Source: Anadara kagoshimensis
Lineage: Eukaryota > Mollusca > Bivalvia > Arcoida > Arcidae
Direction of reading: 5' to 3'
DNA length: 64,000 bases
NCBI GenBank assembly: GCA_021292105.1
Contig: CM037861.1
Span: forward strand, 28,420,545-28,484,544
Numbering within the stretch: the stretch's first letter is position 1; each line of letters starts with the position of its first letter. The notes under the pieces are model-generated. The model worked only from the letters and a program-made list of their open reading frames with translations. It searched no databases and was not told where the DNA came from. This document shows, in pieces, positions 24,201 to 37,806 of the stretch. Made by a program: the position numbers and the translations under genes.

Positions 24201-27200
24201 GTAACGGGATCGAACCCGAAATTCTTATGTTTTTCTACCTCTGTTCATGCATTCAGCGCAATCAGCAAAGTGTGAATAAAACAAAATGTAACTTAACAAT
24301 CGCTAAAAGGAGTTGAGTTGAGTTGAGTAATGGTGTTTATTAACCAAGTCAAGAATATTTCACTTATATCGAGACGTCGCCAGTTGAGTAATGGTGTTTA
24401 TTGACCCAGTCAAGAATATTTCACGTATATCGAGACGTCGCCAGCTATAGGCGAAGGTGCAGAAAACTTGCTTGTACGTTGCGCTGATGGCATTATACAG
24501 CAGGGTTCTTTGGGGTGCAAAGGAGGAAATGTGTAAAAAGTTGGAAATTGAAGAAAAAAGAACAAAATGTTGTTGATAATAAAAAATGTACATTTTCGGT
24601 AAAGTTGTAGACAATCGGAAAAATTGTATTTATATGAAAATGCATGATGTTGAAGTTGGTATGTGCAGTGTGTTTTCTTTTCATATAAGTGAGTGGGGGC
24701 GTGCACATAAAGGCACGCTCGCGTACGCACATAGCGACGAATTGTGTATTGGGTTAATTGCTCTTTGCAAGCAATCCTAACTGTACTACAACTGTTAAGC
24801 CTATACTCCCACTTGTGATCGAGTACTCATCAATCACCCTATTCCACTAACGGGAAAAGCGGCTCGCTTTTTTCTTTTCTCATGTTTGACTTATGTTTTC
24901 TCAAACAAACAATAAAGCTGTGTGTTGTGTGAAACGACACTATTTCTATCAAACTCTAAGAGACAAAACAAATCAGAAGTTGCAATACACGTTTTTCAAT
25001 TATTATTGTAATTTTGGTAATTTCGGAAAACTGCTTTGTTACTGTTTTTGTTGCCAAAACACTTAAAAATACACTCAAAAATTCCTTAAATCACTTTTAC
25101 ACGCTTCGTCGGACTTACGTTTTTGATAACATACATTGCGGGTCATGCACAGTACAGGCCTGTCGAAAGTTTAACATTAAGATAACGAAATTGTACCGTT
25201 TATCTCGGCCCCTCGTTAGCTACATTTCCACAGCTTTTTGGCAGCTTGGCAGTTGTTATCTATCTCTCTCGTCGGAATTACGTTTTGATACCATATATTA
25301 CAGGGCATGTACAGTACAGGTCTGTCGAAAGTTTAACATTTAAGAAATTGTACCGTTTCTCTCGGTCTCTCGTTAGTTACATTTCCACAGCTTTTTTGGC
25401 AGCTTGGAAGCTGTTATCCATCTCTCTCGCCGGACTTACGTTTTTATAACATATTATAACATATTTTACGGGTCAAGTAAAGTACAGGTCTGTCGAAAGT
25501 TTAATATAAAGATAACGAAATTGTACCGTTTATCTCGGCCCGTCGTTAGCTACATTTCTACAACTTTTTGGCAGCAGTTATCTATCTCTTGACAGTTTTT
25601 CGGTCAATAAAAATCCATATCTCGGCCACTCGGTTGCCGATTTTCACTACTTTTTCTTAGCTTATTTAAGTATTAAACTTTCGACAGGTCTGTACTTTAC
25701 ATGCGGACGGGACATTTTGCGTAATTTTGAAAACGCTAAAACGGACATTCACTGATGCCCGGAATAATTTTTTGCGATATTGACTGTGACGTCATAGATC
25801 TAGAGAGGATGCTCTTCTCTATGACGCCACAATAAGTTCTTTCTATGACGCCACAATCGATTCTTAGTAACGGGATCGAACCCGAAATTCTTATGTTTTT
25901 CTACCTCTGTTCATGCATTCAGCGCAATCAGCAAAGTGTGAATAAAACAAAATGTAACTTAACAATCGCTAAAAGGAGTTGAGTTGAGTTGAGTAATGGT
26001 GTTTATTAACCAAGTCAAGAATATTTCACTTATATCGAGACGTCGCCAGTTGAGTAATGGTGTTTATTGACCCAGTCAAGAATATTTCACGTATATCGAG
26101 ACGTCGCCAGCTATAGGCGAAGGTGCAGAAAACTTGCTTGTACGTTGCGCTGATGGCATTATACAGCAGGGTTCTTTGGGGTGCAAAGGAGGAAATGTGT
26201 AAAAAGTTGGAAATTGAAGAAAAAAGAACAAAATGTTGTTGATAATAAAAAATGTACATTTTCGGTAAAGTTGTAGACAATCGGAAAAATTGTATTTATA
26301 TGAAAATGCATGATGTTGAAGTTGGTATGTGCAGTGTGTTTTCTTTTCATATAAGTGAGTGGGGGCGTGCACATAAAGGCACGCTCGCGTACGCACATAG
26401 CGACGAATTGTGTATTGGGTTAATTGCTCTTTGCAAGCAATCCTAACTGTACTACAACTGTTAAGCCTATACTCCCACTTGTGATCGAGTACTCATCAAT
26501 CACCCTATTCCACTAACGGGAAAAGCGGCTCGCTTTTTTCTTTTCTCATGTTTGACTTATGTTTTCTCAAACAAACAATAAAGCTGTGTGTGTGAAACGA
26601 CACTATTTCTATCAAACTCTAAGAGACAAAACAAATCAGAAGTTGCAATACACGTTTTTCAATTATTATTGTAATTTTGGTAATTTCGGAAAACTGCTTT
26701 GTTACTGTTTTGTTGCCAAAACACTTAAAAATACACTCAAAAATTCCTTAAATCACTTTTACACGCTTCGTCGGACTTACGTTTTTGATAACATACATTG
26801 CGGGTCATGCACAGTACAGGCCTGTCGAAAGTTTAACATTAAGATAACGAAATTGTACCGTTTATCTCGGCCCCTCGTTAGCTACATTTCCACAGCTTTT
26901 TGGCAGCTTGGCAGTTGTTATCTATCTCTCTCGTCGGAATTACGTTTTGATACCATATATTACAGGGCATGTACAGTACAGGTCTGTCGAAAGTTTAACA
27001 TTTAAGAAATTGTACCGTTTCTCTCGGTCTCTCGTTAGTTACATTTCCACAGCTTTTTTGGCAGCTTGGAAGCTGTTATCCATCTCTCTCGCCGGACTTA
27101 CGTTTTTATAACATATTTATAACATATTTTACGGGTCAAGTAAAGTACAGGTCTGTCGAAAGTTTAATATTAAGATAACGAAATTGTACCGTTTATCTCG

Positions 27201-30200
27201 GCCCGTCGTTAGCTACATTTCTACAACTTTTTGGCAGCAGTTATCTATCTCTTGACAGTTTTTCGGTCAATAAAAATCCATATCTCGGCCACTCGGTTGC
27301 CGATTTTCACTACTTTTTCTTAGCTTATTTAAGTATTAAACTTTCGACAGGTCTGTACTTTACATGCGGACGGGACATTTTGCGTAATTTTGAAAACGCT
27401 AAAACGGACATTCACTGATGCCCGGAATAATTTTTTGCGATATTGACTGTGACGTCATAGATCTAGAGAGGATGCTCTTCTCTATGACGCCACAATAAGT
27501 TCTTTCTATGACGCCACAATCGATTCTTAGTAACGGGATCGAACCCGAAATTCTTATGTTTTTCTACCTCTGTTCATGCATTCAGCGCAATCAGCAAAGT
27601 GTGAATAAAACAAAATGTAACTTAACAATCGCTAAAAGGAGTTGAGTTGAGTTGAGTAATGGTGTTTATTAACCAAGTCAAGAATATTTCACTTATATCG
27701 AGACGTCGCCAGTTGAGTAATGGTGTTTATTGACCCAGTCAAGAATATTTCACGTATATCGAGACGTCGCCAGCTATAGGCGAAGGTGCAGAAAACTTGC
27801 TTGTACGTTGCGCTGATGGCATTATACAGCAGGGTTCTTTGGGGTGCAAAGGAGGAAATGTGTAAAAAGTTGGAAATTGAAGAAAAAAGAACAAAATGTT
27901 GTTGATAATAAAAAATGTACATTTTCGGTAAAGTTGTAGACAATCGGAAAAATTGTATTTATATGAAAATGCATGATGTTGAAGTTGGTATGTGCAGTGT
28001 GTTTTCTTTTCATATAAGTGAGTGGGGGCGTGCACATAAAGGCACGCTCGCGTACGCACATAGCGACGAATTGTGTATTGGGTTAATTGCTCTTTGCAAG
28101 CAATCCTAACTGTACTACAACTGTTAAGCCTATACTCCCACTTGTGATCGAGTACTCATCAATCACCCTATTCCACTAACGGGAAAAGCGGCTCGCTTTT
28201 TTCTTTTCTCATGTTTGACTTATGTTTTCTCAAACAAACAATAAAGCTGTGTGTTGTGTGAAACGACACTATTTCTATCAAACTCTAAGAGACAAAACAA
28301 ATCAGAAGTTGCAATACACGTTTTTCAATTATTATTGTAATTTTGGTAATTTCGGAAAACTGCTTTGTTACTGTTTTGTTGCCAAAACACTTAAAAATAC
28401 ACTCAAAAATTCCTTAAATCACTTTTACACGCTTCGTCGGACTTACGTTTTTGATAACATACATTGCGGGTCATGCACAGTACAGGCCTGTCGAAAGTTT
28501 AACATTAAGATAACGAAATTGTACCGTTTATCTCGGCCCCTCGTTAGCTACATTTCCACAGCTTTTTGGCAGCTTGGCAGTTGTTATCTATCTCTCTCGT
28601 CGGAATTACGTTTTGATACCATATATTACAGGGCATGTACAGTACAGGTCTGTCGAAAGTTTAACATTTAAGAAATTGTACCGTTTCTCTCGGTCTCTCG
28701 TTAGTTACATTTCCACAGCTTTTTTGGCAGCTTGGAAGCTGTTATCCATCTCTCTCGCCGGACTTACGTTTTTATAACATATTTTAACATATTTTACGGG
28801 TCAAGTAAAGTACAGGTCTGTCGAAAGTTTAATATTAAGATAACGAAATTGTACCGTTTATCTCGGCCCGTCGTTAGCTACATTTCTACAACTTTTTGGC
28901 AGCAGTTATCTATCTCTTGACAGTTTTTCGGTCAATAAAAATCCATATCTCGGCCACTCGGTTGCCGATTTTCACTACTTTTTCTTAGCTTATTTAAGTA
29001 TTAAACTTTCGACAGGTCTGTACTTTACATGCGGACGGGACATTTTGCGTAATTTTGAAAACGCTAAAACGGACATTCACTGATGCCCGGAATAATTTTT
29101 TGCGATATTGACTGTGACGTCATAGATCTAGAGAGGATGCTCTTCTCTATGACGCCACAATAAGTTCTTTCTATGACGCCACAATCGATTCTTAGTAACG
29201 GGATCGAACCCGAAATTCTTATGTTTTTCTACCTCTGTTCATGCATTCAGCGCAATCAGCAAAGTGTGAATAAAACAAAATGTAACTTAACAATCGCTAA
29301 AAGGAGTTGAGTTGAGTTGAGTAATGGTGTTTATTAACCAAGTCAAGAATATTTCACTTATATCGAGACGTCGCCAGTTGAGTAATGGTGTTTATTGACC
29401 CAGTCAAGAATATTTCACGTATATCGAGACGTCGCCAGCTATAGGCGAAGGTGCAGAAAACTTGCTTGTACGTTGCGCTGATGGCATTATACAGCAGGGT
29501 TCTTTGGGGTGCAAAGGAGGAAATGTGTAAAAAGTTGGAAATTGAAGAAAAAAGAACAAAATGTTGTTGATAATAAAAAATGTACATTTTCGGTAAAGTT
29601 GTAGACAATCGGAAAAATTGTATTTATATGAAAATGCATGATGTTGAAGTTGGTATGTGCAGTGTGTTTTCTTTCATATAAGTGAGTGGGGGCGTGCACA
29701 TAAAGGCACGCTCGCGTACGCACATAGCGACGAATTGTGTATTGGGTTAATTGCTCTTTGCAAGCAATCCTAACTGTACTACAACTGTTAAGCCTATACT
29801 CCCACTTGTGATCGAGTACTCATCAATCACCCTATTCCACTAACGGGAAAAGCGGCTCGCTTTTTTCTTTTCTCATGTTTGACTTATGTTTTCTCAAACA
29901 AACAATAAAGCTGTGTGTTGTGTGAAACGACACTATTTCTATCAAACTCTAAGAGACAAAACAAATCAGAAGTTGCAATACACGTTTTTCAATTATTATT
30001 GTAATTTTGGTAATTTCGGAAAACTGCTTTGTTACTGTTTTGTTGCCAAAACACTTAAAAATACACTCAAAAATTCCTTAAATCACTTTTACACGCTTCG
30101 TCGGACTTACGTTTTTGATAACATACATTGCGGGTCATGCACAGTACAGGCCTGTCGAAAGTTTAACATTAAGATAACGAAATTGTACCGTTTATCTCGG

Positions 30201-33200
30201 CCCCTCGTTAGCTACATTTCCACAGCTTTTTGGCAGCTTGGCAGTTGTTATCTATCTCTCTCGTCGGAATTACGTTTTGATACCATATATTACAGGGCAT
30301 GTACAGTACAGGTCTGTCGAAAGTTTAACATTTAAGAAATTGTACCGTTTCTCTCGGTCTCTCGTTAGTTACATTTCCACAGCTTTTTTGGCAGCTTGGA
30401 AGCTGTTATCCATCTCTCTCGCCGGACTTACGTTTTTATAACATATTTATAACATATTTTACGGGTCAAGTAAAGTACAGGTCTGTCGAAAGTTTAATAT
30501 TAAGATAACGAAATTGTACCGTTTATCTCGGCCCGTCGTTAGCTACATTTCTACAACTTTTTGGCAGCAGTTATCTATCTCTTGACAGTTTTTCGGTCAA
30601 TAAAAATCCATATCTCGGCCACTCGGTTGCCGATTTTCACTACTTTTTCTTAGCTTATTTAAGTATTAAACTTTCGACAGGTCTGTACTTTACATGCGGA
30701 CGGGACATTTTGCGTAATTTTGAAAACGCTAAAACGGACATTCACTGATGCCCGGAATATTTTTTTGCGATATTGACTGTGACGTCATAGATCTAGAGAG
30801 GATGCTCTTCTCTATGACGCCACAATAAGTTCTTTCTATGACGCCACAATCGATTCTTAGTAACGGGATCGAACCCGAAATTCTTATGTTTTTCTACCTC
30901 TGTTCATGCATTCAGCGCAATCAGCAAAGTGTGAATAAAACAAAATGTAACTTAACAATCGCTAAAAGGAGTTGAGTTGAGTTGAGTAATGGTGTTTATT
31001 AACCAAGTCAAGAATATTTCACTTATATCGAGACGTCGCCAGTTGAGTAATGGTGTTTATTGACCCAGTCAAGAATATTTCACGTATATCGAGACGTCGC
31101 CAGCTATAGGCGAAGGTGCAGAAAACTTGCTTGTACGTTGCGCTGATGGCATTATACAGCAGGGTTCTTTGGGGTGCAAAGGAGGAAATGTGTAAAAAGT
31201 TGGAAATTGAAGAAAAAAGAACAAAATGTTGTTGATAATAAAAAATGTACATTTTCGGTAAAGTTGTAGACAATCGGATGTTGAAGTTGGTATGTGCAGT
31301 GTGTTTTCTTTTCATATAAGTGAGTGGGGGCGTGCACATAAAGGCACGCTCGCGTACGCACATAGCGACGAATTGTGTATTGGGTTAATTGCTCTTTGCA
31401 AGCAATCCTAACTGTACTACAACTGTTAAGCCTATACTCCCACTTGTGATCGAGTACTCATCAATCACCCTATTCCACTAACGGGAAAAGCGGCTCGCTT
31501 TTTTCTTTTCTCATGTTTGACTTATGTTTTCTCAAACAAACAATAAAGCTGTGTGTTGTGTGAAACGACACTATTTCTATCAAACTCTAAGAGACAAAAC
31601 AAATCAGAAGTTGCAATACACGTTTTTCAATTATTATTGTAATTTTGGTAATTTCGGAAAACTGCTTTGTTACTGTTTTGTTGCCAAAACACTTAAAAAT
31701 ACACTCAAAAATTCCTTAAATCACTTTTACACGCTTCGTCGGACTTACGTTTTTGATAACATACATTGCGGGTCATGCACAGTACAGGCCTGTCGAAAGT
31801 TTAACATTAAGATAACGAAATTGTACCGTTTATCTCGGCCCCTCGTTAGCTACATTTCCACAGCTTTTTGGCAGCTTGGCAGTTGTTATCTATCTCTCTC
31901 GTCGGAATTACGTTTTGATACCATATATTACAGGGCATGTACAGTACAGGTCTGTCGAAAGTTTAACATTTAAGAAATTGTACCGTTTCTCTCGGTCTCT
32001 CGTTAGTTACATTTCCACAGCTTTTTTGGCAGCTTGGAAGCTGTTATCCATCTCTCTCGCCGGACTTACGTTTTTATAACATATTTATAACATATTTTAC
32101 GGGTCAAGTAAAGTACAGGTCTGTCGAAAGTTTAATATAAAGATAACGAAATTGTACCGTTTATCTCGGCCCGTCGTTAGCTACATTTCTACAACTTTTT
32201 GGCAGCAGTTATCTATCTCTTGACAGTTTTTCGGTCAATAAAAATCCATATCTCGGCCACTCGGTTGCCGATTTTCACTACTTTTTCTTAGCTTATTTAA
32301 CTTTCGACAGGTCTGTACTTTACATGCGGACGGGACATTTTGCGTAATTTTGAAAACGCTAAAACGGACATTCACTGATGCCCGGAATATTTTTTTGCGA
32401 TATTGACTGTGACGTCATAGATCTAGAGAGGATGCTCTTCTCTATGACGCCACAATAAGTTCTTTCTATGACGCCACAATCGATTCTTAGTAACGGGATC
32501 GAACCCGAAATTCTTATGTTTTTCTACCTCTGTTCATGCATTCAGCGCAATCAGCAAAGTGTGAATAAAACAAAATGTAACTTAACAATCGCTAAAAGGA
32601 GTTGAGTTGAGTTGAGTAATGGTGTTTATTAACCAAGTCAAGAATATTTCACTTATATCGAGACGTCGCCAGTTGAGTAATGGTGTTTATTGACCCAGTC
32701 AAGAATATTTCACGTATATCGAGACGTCGCCAGCTATAGGCGAAGGTGCAGAAAACTTGCTTGTACGTTGCGCTGATGGCATTATACAGCAGGGTTCTTT
32801 GGGGTGCAAAGGAGGAAATGTGTAAAAAGTTGGAAATTGAAGAAAAAAGAACAAAATGTTGTTGATAATAAAAATGTACATTTTCGGTAAAGTTGTAGAC
32901 AATCGGAAAAATTGTATTTATATGAAAATGCATGATGTTGAAGTTGGTATGTGCAGTGTGTTTTCTTTTCATATAAGTGAGTGGGGGCGTGCACATAAAG
33001 GCACGCTCGCGTACGCACATAGCGACGAATTGTGTATTGGGTTAATTGCTCTTTGCAAGCAATCCTAACTGTACTACAACTGTTAAGCCTATACTCCCAC
33101 TTGTGATCGAGTACTCATCAATCACCCTATTCCACTAACGGGAAAAGCGGCTCGCTTTTTTCTTTTCTCATGTTTGACTTATGTTTTCTCAAACAAACAA

Positions 33201-33664
33201 TAAAACTGTGTGTTGTGTGAAACGACACTATTTCTATCAAACTCTAAGAGACAAAACAAATCAGAAGTTGCAATACACGTTTTTCAATTATTATTGTAAT
33301 TTTGGTAATTTCGGAAAACTGCTTTGTTACTGTTTTGTTGCCAAAACACTTAAAAATACACTCAAAAATTCCTTAAATCACTTTTACACGCTTCGTCGGA
33401 CTTACGTTTTTGATAACATACATTGCGGGTCATGCACAGTACAGGCCTGTCGAAAGTTTAACATTAAGATAACGAAATTGTACCGTTTATCTCGGCCCCT
33501 CGTTAGCTACATTTCCACAGCTTTTTGGCAGCTTGGCAGTTGTTATCTATCTCTCTCGTCGGAATTACGTTTTGATACCATATATTACAGGGCATGTACA
33601 GTACAGGTCTGTCGAAAGTTTAACATTTAAGAAATTGTACCGTTTCTCTCGGTCTCTCGTTAGT
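21263..33664 (+). repeat. Macrosatellite block 2
   Basis: The remainder of the split monomer, then seven complete monomers (21561 to 33180) and 484 bp of another. Monomers starting at 24893, 26559, 28222, 29886 and 31524 share AATAAAGCTG in place of AATAAAACTG. The monomers at 29886 and 31524 also share GGAATATTTTTTTGCG. The one at 29886 lacks about 28 bp around 31275, and the one at 31524 lacks GTATTAA near 32300. Sharing of variants by neighbours is the pattern expected from unequal exchange or local gene conversion. Confidence 0.85.
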
Positions 33665-36586
33665 AGTAAGTAAGTAAGTAAATATTTTATTAGTGTGTCA
33701 CATATCACAGTTCAATCATATTTAACAATATTTACAAATAAATACATTAAAATAAGTGTGACATCCTGCCTAAAAGACATATGAGACACAATTAAAACAA
33801 TAATTATCGATTTAAATACATTTACTAAAATAAGAGAAAAATTAAAAACTACACATCTTACGCCTTTTAAACATAAAATTGATTGTTTTTGCTAAAAGAG
33901 TCTGTACTTCATCATCTATCATAATTTTTAAAAACTTCTCATTGCTAGATAAAAAATTAAAAAACTCATATTTGTTCTGCATAAAAATAAAAAGATTATA
34001 TCTCAGATCACTATAAAACTCGCAGTCAATTAAAAAATGTTGTTCAGTTTCAATTTCATAAAAATTACAATATTTACAAAGTCTTTCATGTAGGGGGATT
34101 TTGGGCCTGGCGTATCGTCCGGTTTCTAGTTCAAGGGGGAGACAACCACATCTAAAGTTAGCAAGCACTCTTCTCTGGTCTCTATATTTCACTGTTCTGA
34201 CAAAGGAACTAACATTATTTGTAAATTTAAAGGTGCGAAAAGTTCTAAGTTTGTTACCATGTTCAAGATTTCTATCATTAAAAACACTGTTCATCCACTC
34301 TTCTTTGTCAATATTACATAATATATCTTTTATAACATTAATTTTGTGTTTGAGTGATAAACCATTAAAATCATTTACAACCTCTTGAACATTAAGCTTA
34401 TTAAACATACTCAAAACCCTCGAGTGCCAAGATTTTGCATAAAATTTACTAGAATTAAAAACTTTAAAAACAATTCTATTGCTTGGCAAGTTACATAGCT
34501 TAAAATATAACCTATAAACTTCAACCTTTTGTTTTACATTGAAAGAAGACCAGCCCATTTCACCACGCACTGCAACATTTGACGAGTGTTTAGGCGTTCC
34601 TAGAAAGTACTTGCATGCACGGTTTTGAATAACTTCGAGTTCCTTATTGGCATTCAGTCCCCAAATTCCTGCTCCGTATAATAAAACAGGCTGCACAAGC
34701 GATTCATACAGTTTTGTGTAGACATCATAATCCATCCCGCCACACAATCGAAATTTATTATATAATGACGATAACGCTCTGCCTGCTGATTTTTTCAGTT
34801 CTTGGATGCTAAATTTCCAATTTAAAGTGTCACATATCCACAGTCCAAGGTATCGATATTTTGTGTCATACTCCAACTTTGTAGTGCCACAGAAAAAATT
34901 AAATGTTGATCTGGGAGCGTTTTGATTTCTGAAGTGTAGAATCCTAGTTTTGTCGAAATTTATAGCGAGATGCCAACGGTTACACCAATTTCTAACGACA
35001 TTAATGATTCGTTGAAGAGACTCCTCGTCCGGCGCTAGCAAGACAATGTCGTCTGCATATAATAGAATAGACAATTTTTCACCCTCATTTATACTAACAC
35101 CGGCATTTAAATCATTAACTTCATTTACCAAGTCATTTATATACATAGAAAAAAGTGTAGGCGATAATTTACATCCTTGTTTAACTCCTTGGAATATATT
35201 AAATGAATCCGTTAAAAGTCCATTTATTTTAACTGAATAGTTCACATCATTATAAAGTGACCTGATACTGGATAAAAATTTTCCTTTCAATCCCAATGTT
35301 TTAAGTTTGTAAAATAACATATCATGATTAACACAGTCAAAAGCTTTCTTTAAGTCAATGAAACAGGTAAATGTTGAGTTACGTCTAATTTTCCTTTGGT
35401 TAATAACATCTACTAACGTGTAAATGTGCTCAATGCAACTTCTATCCTTGCGGAATCCGTTTTGTTCATCCGCGAGAAGTTGGTGTTCCTCTAACCAAGA
35501 GCTTAAACGTTTATTAAGAATTCCGGCATATATTTTACATGGTACTGACATAAGTGCAATCCCTCTATAGCCATGAGGGTCAATGGGATCTTTATCCGGT
35601 TTAAGAATAGGATTTATAATACTACTACACCACTGGGTCGGAACCTTTCCGGTATCAAAACAGTGTTTAATTATGATATATAGCAAGTTAACACAATAGT
35701 CATTTCTTATAAATTCAGCTGCTATTTCATCTAGTCCCGTAGCTTTGTTTAATTTGGCGTCATATACCGCTTCTCGCACTTCGCTAAACGTAATAGATTC
35801 GTTCAAACAGTCACTATTTATATTATTTAAAACGTCTATATTATTAGTGTTTACTTTATCTCTTACGAGATTAAGATTATCTCCGTCAAAATCGTCGGGG
35901 TTAATAATTTCATTGTAAAGTTTTTCATAAGACGACTTCCAATTGTTCATTATTTCATTAACGTCCGTTATTATATCGCCAGCCTCATTTTTCATTTTCC
36001 ACGGGATGTCATTTTTCCTTTCGTTTGCAATGCCAACGTTACCGATGTTTTTCCAGAACTCTCGAGTGTCATTTTGTTTACACATATTAGTTAAATTCTC
36101 TTGTTGACGAAGCTGAAACTTCCGTTTTTCTTTCCGAAGCCTCTTATCGAATTCTTTACGCGCACAACAAAATTGTTCTTTCAAAACTTTCCTTTTGGAA
36201 GCAACGCCGTTATATTTTAACCACACACGTTCTTTTTCACACGCTTTATCCCATAGTTCTTGTAGTTCTCTAGTCCAGTAAGGTTTTCTGCGACTTTTAG
36301 CATTATTATTTTTCGGAACGAACGGCTTTGATTCAGTTAACTTGGATTTTATTTCGCTTTGAACAAAATTTAAAAAACTATTATAGGCTGCATTTAGGTC
36401 ACTTTCAACAGTTAAACAGTGTTCGATACGTTTAATGGCTTCTTCGATGGATGCACGCACCTCTTCGTTACACATAAAATCATTCGGTAAATTTCGCAGC
36501 AAGTACTTTCTGGGCGCGCGTCTAAAACTACCACTTATTTGTTCAGTTGCTTTACCACCAACAATACTTGCACAGGATGAAATCAC
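33665..36586 (-). mobile_element. 5'-truncated non-LTR retrotransposon (LINE)
   Basis: Minus-strand element with its 3' end at about 33665. It ends in a short tandem tail (TTAC repeats on the minus strand, seen as TAAGTAAGTAAGTAA) with an AATAAA-type hexamer just before it (complement of 33686-33691). The coding part is the 918-codon frame described separately. The sequence is cut off at its 5' side at 36587, where the fold-back element begins, and no endonuclease domain is present. No target duplication is visible: the array stops at monomer offset ~483 on the left and resumes at about offset -2 beyond the fold-back element. Confidence 0.85.
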
Positions 36587-36598
36587 ATCTTTATGCAT
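33842..36598 (-). CDS. LINE reverse transcriptase ORF, endonuclease missing
   Basis: 918 uninterrupted codons. Residues 1-320 are the charged linker that normally follows the endonuclease (YWTRELQELWDKA at 107-119, EFWKNIG at 180-186). Reverse transcriptase spans about 325-590: FIDLKKAFD at 413-421 (motif A), QGVKQGCKLSP at 470-480 (motif B) and the catalytic YADD at 514-517 (motif C). A thumb-like region with YLGLWI (583-588) follows. Near the C-terminus C841, C844, H854 and C859 form a CCHC knuckle (CKYC...H....C). Full ORF2 proteins of this type are usually longer and start with an apurinic endonuclease of ~230 residues, which is absent. The ATG at 36598 and residues MHKD come from the fold-back repeat, not from the LINE. 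The intact frame suggests recent arrival. RNase H motifs are not seen. I do not assign the clade. Confidence 0.9.
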   Translation of the reverse strand: MHKDVISSCASIVGGKATEQISGSFRRAPRKYLLRNLPNDFMCNEEVRASIEEAIKRIEHCLTVESDLNAAYNSFLNFVQSEIKSKLTESKPFVPKNNNAKSRRKPYWTRELQELWDKACEKERVWLKYNGVASKRKVLKEQFCCARKEFDKRLRKEKRKFQLRQQENLTNMCKQNDTREFWKNIGNVGIANERKNDIPWKMKNEAGDIITDVNEIMNNWKSSYEKLYNEIINPDDFDGDNLNLVRDKVNTNNIDVLNNINSDCLNESITFSEVREAVYDAKLNKATGLDEIAAEFIRNDYCVNLLYIIIKHCFDTGKVPTQWCSSIINPILKPDKDPIDPHGYRGIALMSVPCKIYAGILNKRLSSWLEEHQLLADEQNGFRKDRSCIEHIYTLVDVINQRKIRRNSTFTCFIDLKKAFDCVNHDMLFYKLKTLGLKGKFLSSIRSLYNDVNYSVKINGLLTDSFNIFQGVKQGCKLSPTLFSMYINDLVNEVNDLNAGVSINEGEKLSILLYADDIVLLAPDEESLQRIINVVRNWCNRWHLAINFDKTRILHFRNQNAPRSTFNFFCGTTKLEYDTKYRYLGLWICDTLNWKFSIQELKKSAGRALSSLYNKFRLCGGMDYDVYTKLYESLVQPVLLYGAGIWGLNANKELEVIQNRACKYFLGTPKHSSNVAVRGEMGWSSFNVKQKVEVYRLYFKLCNLPSNRIVFKVFNSSKFYAKSWHSRVLSMFNKLNVQEVVNDFNGLSLKHKINVIKDILCNIDKEEWMNSVFNDRNLEHGNKLRTFRTFKFTNNVSSFVRTVKYRDQRRVLANFRCGCLPLELETGRYARPKIPLHERLCKYCNFYEIETEQHFLIDCEFYSDLRYNLFIFMQNKYEFFNFLSSNEKFLKIMIDDEVQTLLAKTINFMFKRRKMCSF

Positions 36599-36778
36599 TG
36601 CATAAAGATGGCATAAAGATGGTCTTTATGCCATCTTTAAGCATAGCGTAAAGATGCATAATGTCCAAAGTCCTTTATGCATCTTTAAACCATCTTTATG
36701 CATGAAAATATTATAAATTACAATTATAATTCATAAATTATAAATAAAAATATATAAATTGAAAATAAAAATTATGTT

Positions 36779-36890
36779 TTTTAAATAAATTTATTTATTT
36801 ATTATTTTTTTAATTAATTAATTAATTTATTTATCTATTTATTTCTTCATTAATTTATTTATTTCTTCATTTATTTATTTATTTCTTCAT

Positions 36891-36921
<31 letters not shown>

Positions 36922-36987
36922 TTCATTCATTTATTATTTATTCATTCATTTATTATTTATTCATTCATTTATTATTTATTCATTCAT

Positions 36988-37034
<47 letters not shown>

Positions 37035-37035
37035 T
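36779..37035. repeat. TTTA/TTCA microsatellite
   Basis: Long runs of TTTA with interspersed TTCA variants, including a repeated CATTCATTTATTATTTATT word. It lies in the fold-back element. Confidence 0.9.
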
Positions 37036-37318
37036 CTGGTAATAGGTATTTATAAATGTATCTTGGATTAAATATGTGACCAGGTAACAAGTGAAAACTA
37101 GAATTTTGTAATAAAATTTCATCAATTACATAAAATCTCTCTCTCTCTCATCAGGTCGATATTATGCATATGAAGTCTTACGGGAAATGTTTACGGGGTA
37201 GCTGTATAATTACTATAATTACCATTACAGGTGATTTTTCGTGTAAGCAAGAGATATATTTTCATCACATGTGTCGGGGATGGTTTAAATACATGATATC
37301 CTGAACATTTCGTATTTA

Positions 37319-37320
<2 letters not shown>

Positions 37321-37357
<37 letters not shown>

Positions 37358-37433
37358 TAAAATGTTTACAGTGTAGTCAACAAAAACCATTCCACTTTGT
37401 AAGATATTAAACATAGCTATTTATTTATTTATT

Positions 37434-37470
<37 letters not shown>

Positions 37471-37534
37471 TAAAATGTTTACAGTATAGTCAACAAAAAA
37501 CCATTCCACTTTGTAAGATATTAAACATAGCTAT

Positions 37535-37580
<46 letters not shown>
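37321..37580. repeat. Tandemly duplicated (GA)n unit with TTTA tail
   Basis: A ~115-bp unit, made of a ~34-base GA run, AAAATAAAATGTTTACAGT, AACCATTCCACTTTGTAAG and CATAGCTATTTATTTA, occurs twice in tandem (37321-37434 and 37435-37550) with almost no change. A further TTTA run follows to 37580. Confidence 0.85.
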
Positions 37581-37581
<1 letters not shown>

Positions 37582-37690
37582 CACGTCAGAAACACATTGA
37601 ACAAAGAATTTGTGTAGTGGTTTGTCAACCAGTGAAATAGCATGGATTGGCCAACCCCGGTGAAAAACTGTAACTGTTCATTTCACTACT

Positions 37691-37753
37691 CTTATTTATT
37701 TATTTATTTATTTATATTTATTTATATTTTTTTATTTATTTATTTATTTATAT

Positions 37754-37804
<51 letters not shown>

Positions 37805-37806
37805 TT
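37691..37806. repeat. TTTA microsatellite
   Basis: An almost pure TTTA run with a few TTTATA interruptions. A plus-strand frame across it encodes only IYLF words and is not a gene. Confidence 0.9.

Noticed and set aside
34101-34388. Plus-strand ORFs opposite the reverse transcriptase (also 35046-35240)
   Set aside because: Shadows of the minus-strand 918-codon frame, without protein-like features of their own.
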